A stretch of 14,180 nt of DNA from a candidate division LCP-89 bacterium (GTDB lineage: Bacteria > Electryoneota > B3-LCP): assembly GCA_025774735.1 (NCBI GenBank), contig JALGZU010000029.1:1-14180 (forward strand). The letters run 5' to 3'. The notes beneath the pieces are model-generated. The model was given only the letters and a program-made list of their open reading frames with translations. It did no database searches and was not told where the DNA came from. Position numbers and translations under genes: made by a program. Of this stretch, positions 1 to 5,050 are shown piece after piece (the first letter of the stretch is position 1; every line of letters starts with the position of its first letter).

Positions 1-2311
1 CGGCGGAGGGATTGCCTTCTTAGATGGAAGTAACGGCACTATTACGGATTGTATCATAGCAGCCAATATTTCCAGCTATCAAGGCGGCGGTATTTATATT
101 TCATCATCTGGTGGTGCTTTCACCATCGACAGCAGCACATTCAGTAACTGTCAAAGTACTGATGGAGGAGGTGGAGTGTACATCGGCCAAGCTGCCAGCG
201 TGTCAATAACGGGCAGCACATTCGATGCGAATTTTGGTGGCGACGGCGGCGGTGGGATTTACTCAATCGATTGCGGTAATCTGGTCATCGACCATTGTGA
301 TTTGGTGAATAACTCTAGTTCAGCTGGGCCGTGGATGGGGGGAGTTGCCCTCAACGGAAATACTGACATGTCATTAACAAACTGTATTTTCAGAAATCAG
401 CTTGATTTCGACATATTTTTTGAAAGTTACTCTTCTGCTTCAGTTTCGTACAGCGATTTTTACGGATCAGGAGTGGCTCCTTTCTGGGGAGGTCCACCCG
501 GCATTGGTGTACTCACTCAGGTCAACGCCAACGGAGATTCTTGTGATGTTTATTCCAACATCTACCTCGATCCGCTGTTCGTGGATTTTCCCGGTGGAGA
601 CTACCACCTGTCGGAGAATTCGCCCTGCATCGATGCGGGGGATCCGGCCAGCCCGTACGATCCGGACGGCACCATCACCGATATGGGGAGGTATTTCTTC
701 GATCAGGGTGGCACGGGGATACCCGGCGGGTACGTTTCCGGCACCTGGACGGCGGCGGGATCTCCGTACCGGATCCTGGGCGATATCACGGTTCATGGCG
801 ATTCAACTCTGACCATCGAACCGGGCGTAGTTGTCGAATTCCAGAATAGTTCCTTTATTCTGATCAACGGTTACCTGGAAGCGGTCGGCACGGAAGCCGA
901 TTCCATTCTATTTAGCGGCATCTTTTGGCAGGGCATTGATTTCAGAGATGCGCCGGACAGCAGCCACCTGACTTACTGTATCGTTCAAGACGTGGAGGAT
1001 TGGGTGACACCACTCTACGGTGGAATAACCTGCATGAACTGCAATCCCGTGATCTCACATTGCCGGATCAGCAATAACCAGGGAGGCCTCGAATTATGGG
1101 GCGCAGGAGGAATTATGCTGTATAACTCCAATGCGAACATTTCCTGGTGCAACATTAGCGACAACGCTATCGAGACCTCTATAATGGGCGGCACAGGCGG
1201 TGGCATTAAAATAAGGGACTCCCATCCGATCATTACGGAGTGCAGTACCAGTGGCAATTTTGGTGATCAACGCGGTGGCGGCATAGACATGTTAGGGAGT
1301 TCCAGCCTGATCATCACCAATTGTACGATAACAGACAATGTGTGCAGTCCCGGAGCTGGGAGTGGAGGCGGCATCGCATCTCAGGGGAGTGACATGACCG
1401 TTACGGAGTGCACCATCAGCCACAATGTTGGAGCTGGCGGTGGGGGAGGCGGTATCTGGATATCAGGAGGCAACGCGATGATCACCAGATGCGCGATAGA
1501 CAGCAACAGGGCAACAATACAAATGCCACACATGGGTCCTGGCGGGGGTATCTACGCCGATTGTGACTCGCTTATAGTGGATCACTGCACATTCGTAGAT
1601 AACCGTGATGGTGATCCGTCCGGGGGTATCGGTTCGGCAATTCACACCGAAGGCAATACTTCAATGATATTGACGAACAGCATCGTGAAAGGCACGGGAT
1701 TCCCTTATTGGCTCATTGGTCTTTATGGGGCATCCTCATCAATTTCCTACTCCGATTTTTATCTGTGTCGGGGGCCTTTTGTGGGTAACCTACTACCCGG
1801 CCTGGGTGAACTCACCACGACCAACTCCAACGGCGATTCCTGCGACGTTTATAATAACATCTTCCTCGATCCGCTGTTCGTGGATTATGTTAACGCCGAT
1901 TATCATTTGCAGGAGGATTCACCCTGCATTGATGCGGGCGATCCGGTCTCTCCACTCGATCCTGACAGCACAATAGCCGATATGGGGAGGTACTTCTACG
2001 ATCAAAGTGTTACCGGTATCGAATACGATAATAATAGCCAAATTCCGGACGAATTTTCCCTGCAATCTCCTTATCCCAATCCCTTCAATCCGGTGACGAC
2101 GTTTAAAGTTGAATTGCCGGTGGCTTCTTGGGTGACGTTGGAAATCTTCGATGTCAGCGGCAGGTCTCTGGGTTTTGTCCTTGACGGCTGGCGTTCGGCG
2201 GGGTTCCACGAGGTGACCTTTGATGCGGCGGGATTGGCGTCGGGGGTGTACGTGTACCGGCTGGAGGCGGGGGAATTCAGCGCCAGCGGGAAGATGGTGC
2301 TGATGAAGTGA
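1..2311 (+). CDS. Right-handed beta-helix surface protein with C-terminal T9SS sorting domain (5' partial)
   Basis: The frame is open to the left edge (codons start at base 2), so the N-terminus and signal peptide lie outside; 769 residues are visible. A GTG at 176 could be read as a start, but the upstream 58 codons have the same Gly-rich beta-helix character (GGGI, GGGIYI), so the gene surely begins earlier. Two modules follow each other. Each has parallel beta-helix rungs (repeated GGGI plus 'xxxCTIxxN' turns, as in pectate-lyase-like folds) and ends in a block with DPLFVD, SPCIDAGDP and DMGRYF. Between them, 'SGTWTAAGSPYRI' and 'LTIEPGVVVEF' start the second helix at about residue 242. 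Residues 681-769 form the sorting domain (IPDEF, YPNPFNP, GVYVYRLEAG, GKMVLMK). Such tails direct secretion and surface attachment through type IX secretion. The helix may bind or cleave polysaccharide; no catalytic residues could be assigned, so the substrate is unknown. Confidence 0.88.
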   Translation, partial: GGGIAFLDGSNGTITDCIIAANISSYQGGGIYISSSGGAFTIDSSTFSNCQSTDGGGGVYIGQAASVSITGSTFDANFGGDGGGGIYSIDCGNLVIDHCDLVNNSSSAGPWMGGVALNGNTDMSLTNCIFRNQLDFDIFFESYSSASVSYSDFYGSGVAPFWGGPPGIGVLTQVNANGDSCDVYSNIYLDPLFVDFPGGDYHLSENSPCIDAGDPASPYDPDGTITDMGRYFFDQGGTGIPGGYVSGTWTAAGSPYRILGDITVHGDSTLTIEPGVVVEFQNSSFILINGYLEAVGTEADSILFSGIFWQGIDFRDAPDSSHLTYCIVQDVEDWVTPLYGGITCMNCNPVISHCRISNNQGGLELWGAGGIMLYNSNANISWCNISDNAIETSIMGGTGGGIKIRDSHPIITECSTSGNFGDQRGGGIDMLGSSSLIITNCTITDNVCSPGAGSGGGIASQGSDMTVTECTISHNVGAGGGGGGIWISGGNAMITRCAIDSNRATIQMPHMGPGGGIYADCDSLIVDHCTFVDNRDGDPSGGIGSAIHTEGNTSMILTNSIVKGTGFPYWLIGLYGASSSISYSDFYLCRGPFVGNLLPGLGELTTTNSNGDSCDVYNNIFLDPLFVDYVNADYHLQEDSPCIDAGDPVSPLDPDSTIADMGRYFYDQSVTGIEYDNNSQIPDEFSLQSPYPNPFNPVTTFKVELPVASWVTLEIFDVSGRSLGFVLDGWRSAGFHEVTFDAAGLASGVYVYRLEAGEFSASGKMVLMK
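530..706 (+). repeat. Beta-helix end block, copy 1 of 2
   Basis: This 177-bp coding block (visible residues 177-235) runs from NGDSCDVY through LDPLFVD, SPCIDAGDP and DMGRYFFDQ. It recurs with the same length at 1829-2005. Long identical stretches remain at the DNA level, for example around ctcgatccgctgttcgtg and gatatggggaggta. It marks the end of the first beta-helix module, so the protein grew by module duplication. Confidence 0.85.
1829..2005 (+). repeat. Beta-helix end block, copy 2 of 2
   Basis: This is the second copy of the 177-bp block at 530-706 (visible residues 610-668), ending in DMGRYFYDQ. It lies directly before the linker to the sorting domain. The block sits at the C-terminal edge of each helix and is probably a capping segment (inferred). 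Confidence 0.85.
2042..2311 (+). repeat. T9SS sorting-tail coding cassette, copy 1
   Basis: The region encodes IPDEF to GKMVLMK-stop and is strongly similar in DNA to 4157-4429 in the next gene. The stretch around tcaatccggtgacgacgttt is identical in both. The copies differ in length by one codon, in the segment after the (S/G)GR motif. The similarity reflects shared ancestry or gene conversion of the sorting domain. Confidence 0.8.
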
Positions 2312-2325
2312 CACACAAAGTGTGT
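2311..2325 (+). repeat. Small stem-loop at the stop codon
   Basis: ACACAC and GTGTGT pair around an AAA loop. The stem begins at the last base of the TGA stop and directly adjoins the REP-like palindrome at 2327-2347. No T-run follows, so it is not a convincing terminator by itself. Confidence 0.5.
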
Positions 2326-2326
2326 C

Positions 2327-2347
2327 ATCCCGGACTTGATCCGGGAT
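2327..2347. repeat. REP-like palindrome (core of the 'NWIPDQVRDD' repeat)
   Basis: ATCCCGGA and TCCGGGAT pair over a 5-base loop, followed by ccag. The minus strand reads through it as NWIPDQVRDD, a spurious peptide familiar from dispersed intergenic repeats in several bacterial genomes, notably alphaproteobacteria and Rickettsia. This makes a dispersed repetitive element more likely than a local regulatory hairpin. Copy number cannot be judged from one window. Confidence 0.65.
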
Positions 2348-2382
2348 CCAGTTGTAGGCGGGAAGTGCTTCCCCCCGCAAGG

Positions 2383-2409
2383 GCGATCCCGAGGTTTCGG
2401 GATCGCTTT
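2383..2409 (+). terminator. Probable intrinsic terminator of the beta-helix gene
   Basis: A perfect 10-bp stem (GCGATCCCGA / TCGGGATCGC, loop GGTT) is followed by TTT. It lies 72 bases after the stop at 2311. The T-tract is short, so termination may be partial. The left arm could also pair with a second identical copy of the right arm at 2527-2536, which is followed by ATTTTT. Confidence 0.55.
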
Positions 2410-2419
2410 CACTATATAG

Positions 2420-2457
2420 GCGTCAGGTTACACTCCTCAAGGGGCAAGACCTGACGC
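2420..2457. repeat. 9-bp inverted repeat with 20-base loop
   Basis: GCGTCAGGT (2420-2428) and ACCTGACGC (2449-2457) are exact inverse complements. This is the third palindrome in a row after the beta-helix gene. There is no T-run and no coding potential. Its role is unknown; a REP- or MITE-like remnant is possible. Confidence 0.6.
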
Positions 2458-2469
2458 AACAACTAGGAG

Positions 2470-2509
2470 ATTGCTTCGTCATCCGCCATTCGGCGGATGA
2501 CGAAGCAAT
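2470..2509. repeat. Perfect 18-bp palindromic hairpin
   Basis: Bases 2470-2487 are the exact inverse complement of 2492-2509, with a 4-base ATTC loop. Key bases are ATTGCTTCG and CGAAGCAAT at the outer ends and TCCGCC/GGCGGA inside. No T-tract follows directly. A perfect 18-bp stem in non-coding DNA suggests a recently copied repeat element (REP or small MITE) rather than a drifting terminator. Confidence 0.75.
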
Positions 2510-2571
2510 GACTGCCTTTATTGCTTTCGGGATCGCATTTTTAATCAAAAGTGCAAAGAAATAATTCTCCC

Positions 2572-2600
2572 TTGACTTTGGCCGACGTCTTCGTTATATT
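2572..2600 (+). promoter_or_regulatory. Sigma70-type promoter of the SBBP propeller gene
   Basis: The -35 is TTGACT (2572-2577) and the -10 is TATATT (2595-2600), with exactly 17 bp between them. Transcription should start near 2607, leaving a leader of about 170 nt before the ATG at 2780. The same TATATT box and 17-bp spacing occur at three other gene starts here (8101-8129, 12339-12367, 12493-12521), which supports this call. Confidence 0.8.
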
Positions 2601-2606
2601 GCAGTT

Positions 2607-2779
2607 CCCGAATCACACATGGTAGGGCAGACCGTATATTGGGTTGTAGGTCGCCATGTCGAACGGGATTAAAGAAAGACACAGAAGGCGCTTAGGATCC
2701 TCCGAGTGACGGGGATTCGACGTGCCTTTTTGCTTTTATAGGCAAATACCTCCGAATTCTCGCGTGAAAGGAGAATAAA
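2607..2779 (+). ncRNA. Long structured 5' leader, candidate cis-regulatory RNA
   Basis: The leader can form an outer stem ACATGG (2617-2622) / CCATGT (2654-2659) that encloses GACC (2630-2633) / GGTC (2649-2652). Downstream, AGGCGC (2686-2691) can pair with GTGCCT (2722-2727), which is followed by a T-rich stretch (ttttTgctttt); this resembles a terminator. TGCCT (2723-2727) can instead pair with AGGCA (2740-2744). The two pairings exclude each other, as in attenuators and riboswitch expression platforms. It does not match any riboswitch consensus I know. The Shine-Dalgarno AAAGGAG (2767-2773) lies outside these stems. Confidence 0.4.
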
Positions 2780-4429
2780 ATGAGCAGGCGAATCTTTATA
2801 GTATTGGTATTGGGAACGCTTACGGTTTTGCTTCCAGCTGCGCAGGGACAGGAGGTGATCGAAGCCTGGGTGGCCCGCTACAACGGCCCGGGAAATGGCA
2901 GCGACGCTGCCACTGCCCTGGCTCTGGACGATTCCGGCAACGTCTTCGTGACCGGGTGGAGCCCCGGGATTGGAACCGGCACTGACTATGCCACTATCAA
3001 GTACGATCCGGGTGGCACTGAGCTGTGGGTAGCCCGCTACAACGGCCCGGGGAATGGCGGCGACTGGGCCTTAGCCATTGCCCTGGACGACTCCGGCAAC
3101 GTTTACGTGACCGGGAGTAGCGAAGGGAATGGAACCGGCACTGACTACGCCACCATCAAGTACGATCCGGGTGGCACTGAGCTGTGGGTGGTCCGCTACA
3201 ACGGCCCGGTGAACGGTTATGACAATGCTCAGGCCCTGGCCCTGGATGAGTCCGGCAAGGTCTATGTAACCGGGGAGAGCGAAGGGATTGGAAGCGGCGA
3301 TGACTACGCCACGATCAAGTATGATACGGACGGCAACGAGCTGTGGGTGGCCCGCTACGAAGGCCCGGGGAACGGCTATGATGTGGCCAATGCCCTGGCC
3401 GTGGATGATTCGGGCAATGTCTACGTGACCGGGAATAGCTTCGAATTCCTCCTTGACTACGCCACTATCAAGTATGATACGGACGGAGTCGAACAGTGGG
3501 TGGCCCGCTACAACGGCCCGTGGAATAGCAATGACGAAGCCATTGCCCTGGCCGTGGACGATTCCGGCAACGTTTACGTGACCGGGCAAAGTTACGGGCT
3601 TGGAACACTCTGGGACTACGCCACGATCAAGTATGATACGGACGGTGACACGCTGTGGGTGACCCTCTACAACGGACCGGTGAATGGCGGTGACGGTGCC
3701 GCGGCCATTGCCGTGGATGATTCCGGCAACGCTTACGTGACCGGGGAGAGTGACACGGGGGGGGCAACATTTTGTGACTACGCCACCATCAAGTATAATA
3801 CGGACGGTGACACGCTTTGGGTGGCCCGCTACCACGGGCAGGGAGGCGTGGCCGACTATGCCAATGCCATTGACCTGGATAATTCCGGCAATGTCTACGT
3901 GACCGGGGAGAGCCCCGGGATTGGAACCGACGGAGACTACGGCACGATCAAATATGATCCGGACGGCACGGAGCTGTGGGTGGCGCTCTACAACGGCCCG
4001 GGTAACGGTTATGACGGCGCCTATTCCCTGGCCGTGGATGATTCCGGTAACGTCTACGTGACCGGGGAAAGTTATGGGATTGGAACTTACGCTGACTACG
4101 CCACCATCAAGTATTCTGAGATCGGTCAGGGTGTCGGAAACGATCCGTCTTCCGCCATTCCTGATGAATTTGCTTTGAGAGGGCCGTATCCGAATCCCTT
4201 CAATCCGGTGACGACGTTTAAGATTGAGTTGCCGGTGGCGTCATGGGTAACATTGCAGGTTTATGATATAGGAGGGCGACTCATCGAGTCGCCCCTACAG
4301 GACGCCTGGAAACAAGCGGGTTATCGCGAGGTGACATTCGATGGATCGGGATTGGCGTCGGGTGTGTACCTGTACCGTCTGGAGGTGGGGCAATACACAG
4401 CAAGTGGGAAGATGGTGCTGATGAAATAA
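2780..4429 (+). CDS. Secreted SBBP-repeat beta-propeller protein with T9SS sorting domain
   Basis: The protein has 549 residues. The ATG has a good Shine-Dalgarno (AAAGGAG, 6-base spacer). Residues 1-24 are a signal peptide (MSRR, hydrophobic core, AAQGQ). Residues 30-446 hold eight tandem units of about 53 residues with the pattern WVARYNGP ... DDSGNVYVTG ... DYATIKYDxDGxEL, the SBBP type of beta-propeller repeat. Unit 4 is two residues shorter and unit 7 is the most divergent. Residues 460-549 form the sorting domain (IPDEF, YPNPFNP, GVYLYRLEVG, GKMVLMK), so the product is probably exported across the outer membrane and cell-anchored or released. No catalytic motif is visible; a binding or scaffold role is the safe inference. 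It has its own promoter and structured leader and a strong terminator 27 bases after the stop. Confidence 0.9.
   Translation: MSRRIFIVLVLGTLTVLLPAAQGQEVIEAWVARYNGPGNGSDAATALALDDSGNVFVTGWSPGIGTGTDYATIKYDPGGTELWVARYNGPGNGGDWALAIALDDSGNVYVTGSSEGNGTGTDYATIKYDPGGTELWVVRYNGPVNGYDNAQALALDESGKVYVTGESEGIGSGDDYATIKYDTDGNELWVARYEGPGNGYDVANALAVDDSGNVYVTGNSFEFLLDYATIKYDTDGVEQWVARYNGPWNSNDEAIALAVDDSGNVYVTGQSYGLGTLWDYATIKYDTDGDTLWVTLYNGPVNGGDGAAAIAVDDSGNAYVTGESDTGGATFCDYATIKYNTDGDTLWVARYHGQGGVADYANAIDLDNSGNVYVTGESPGIGTDGDYGTIKYDPDGTELWVALYNGPGNGYDGAYSLAVDDSGNVYVTGESYGIGTYADYATIKYSEIGQGVGNDPSSAIPDEFALRGPYPNPFNPVTTFKIELPVASWVTLQVYDIGGRLIESPLQDAWKQAGYREVTFDGSGLASGVYLYRLEVGQYTASGKMVLMK
2867..4117 (+). repeat. 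Eight tandem ~159-bp coding repeats (propeller blades)
   Basis: The units begin at residues 30, 83, 136, 189, 240, 293, 347 and 400, each at a Trp-Val. Five units plus the shorter last one keep the 53-residue register; unit 4 has 51 and unit 6 has 54. DNA identity between units is high in the segments for DSGNVYVTG and YATIKYD. The last unit ends at YATIKYS and lacks the closing DxDGxEL segment. Confidence 0.88.
4157..4429 (+). repeat. T9SS sorting-tail coding cassette, copy 2
   Basis: This is the partner of 2042-2311, encoding IPDEF through GKMVLMK-stop. It is one codon longer than copy 1, and the extra codon falls in the palindromic segment at 4274-4294. Confidence 0.8.
4274..4294. repeat. 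Palindrome inside the sorting-domain coding sequence
   Basis: GGGCGACTC and GAGTCGCCC are exact inverse complements around ATC, and CCT follows the right arm. The stem codes for part of GGRLIESPL. The equivalent part of the sister sorting domain (SGRSLGFVL, near 2157-2183) has no such palindrome. Confidence 0.6.
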
Positions 4430-4456
4430 TTAGCCTGCTCAAGTCAGGAAAACAAC

Positions 4457-4486
4457 AAGGGGCACCCGTGGGTGCCCCTTTCTTTT
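4457..4486. terminator. Strong bidirectional intrinsic terminator
   Basis: An 11-bp GC-rich stem (AAGGGGCACCC, 4457-4467; GGGTGCCCCTT, 4470-4480) is followed by TCTTTT on the plus strand. Read from the minus strand, the same stem is followed by TTGTTGTTTT. It lies between convergent genes (plus-strand stop at 4429, minus-strand stop at 4500) and probably ends both transcripts. Confidence 0.88.
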
Positions 4487-4499
4487 GTTCTGAATCCTG

Positions 4500-5030
4500 C
4501 TATTTTGCCGGTGTCAAGGTCCAGTACTTCTTGTCCAGCCAGATGAGCTGTTCAGGTGGGAAGGGATCGGCACTCTTTTCCCCTCGCACAATATCTTCGT
4601 CGCAATGGACATTCACTACTTCCGCGATAAAGACGTTGTGTGATCCCAGCGACAATTCGTGTTTGACCTTGCAGGCGAGCACCAACGAACATTCGGCGAT
4701 CATGGGCGCATGTGCCAGCGGTGGGCAGGGTACGGGCGTAAGTCCCAGCGCTTTGAACTTGTCACCCTGCCTCCCCGATTTGGTGCCGCAGTAGATGACC
4801 GTTTCCAGTTCTCGTTTTTTAGGGATGTTGGCCGTAAATTCGCCCGTTTCGTGAATCAGGGGATAACTGAAGCGTTTTTTGCGCAGGGAAACGCTGACCG
4901 TGGGAGGATCGCTGGCAACCGTGCCGAACCAGGAGCAGGTGATGATGTTGGGCTTTTCCAGCGTCCCGCAACCGATCAAGATCACCGGAGCGGGAAAGGG
5001 ATTGACATAGGGCGGTAGCTGTGATTTCAT
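4500..5030 (-). CDS. Flavin reductase family protein (flavoredoxin-like, FMN-binding split barrel)
   Basis: The product has 176 residues and should bind FMN and pass electrons from NAD(P)H or a protein donor to flavin or another acceptor in the cytoplasm. The family is recognised from NIITCSWFGTVASDPP (28-43), VSVSLRKKRFSYPLI (45-59), GEFTANIP (63-70), the CGTKSGRQGDKF block (81-92) and the C-terminal IWLDKKYW. Length is normal for flavoredoxin-like proteins. An upstream ATG at 5048 would add six residues, but it overlaps the AGGAGGAG ribosome-binding site, so the ATG at 5030 is preferred. It starts 20 bp after the transporter gene that ends at 5051 and is probably co-transcribed with it. The acceptor and any tie to the transporters are unknown. 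Confidence 0.85.
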   Translation of the reverse strand: MKSQLPPYVNPFPAPVILIGCGTLEKPNIITCSWFGTVASDPPTVSVSLRKKRFSYPLIHETGEFTANIPKKRELETVIYCGTKSGRQGDKFKALGLTPVPCPPLAHAPMIAECSLVLACKVKHELSLGSHNVFIAEVVNVHCDEDIVRGEKSADPFPPEQLIWLDKKYWTLTPAK

Positions 5031-5034
5031 GGCA

Positions 5035-5042
5035 CTCCTCCT
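5035..5042 (-). promoter_or_regulatory. Ribosome-binding site that fixes the flavin reductase start
   Basis: The minus strand reads AGGAGGAG here. The AGGAGG core (5037-5042) is 6 bases from the ATG at 5030. It lies inside the alternative, longer reading frame from 5048, which argues against that start. Confidence 0.8.
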
Positions 5043-5050
5043 GTGCATTA

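Noticed and set aside
176..178. GTG at 176 as the start of the beta-helix gene
   Set aside because: The open frame continues upstream to the window edge with the same Gly-rich helix repeats, and there is no ribosome-binding site or signal peptide at this GTG.
1919..2380. Minus-strand open frame of 153 codons overlapping the sorting tail and the REP-like repeat
   Set aside because: It is antisense to a clear coding tail and its N-terminal part is the spurious NWIPDQVRDD repeat translation. There are no family features.
2607..2779. Known riboswitch (c-di-GMP, cobalamin, TPP or similar) in the leader
   Set aside because: The GGGCA and ACC segments recall c-di-GMP-I, but the conserved GGGACGCAAAGCC part and tetraloop-receptor pattern are absent. 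No other known consensus fits, so it is left as an unassigned structured leader.
3071..3835. Minus-strand open frame of 254 codons with internal repeats
   Set aside because: It mirrors the propeller repeats on the opposite strand; its periodicity comes from the sense gene. There is no ribosome-binding site or recognisable domain.
2867..4117. Regularly spaced repeats as a possible CRISPR array
   Set aside because: The repeat period is 159 bp, in frame, and encodes conserved propeller units. There are no short identical repeats with unique spacers.
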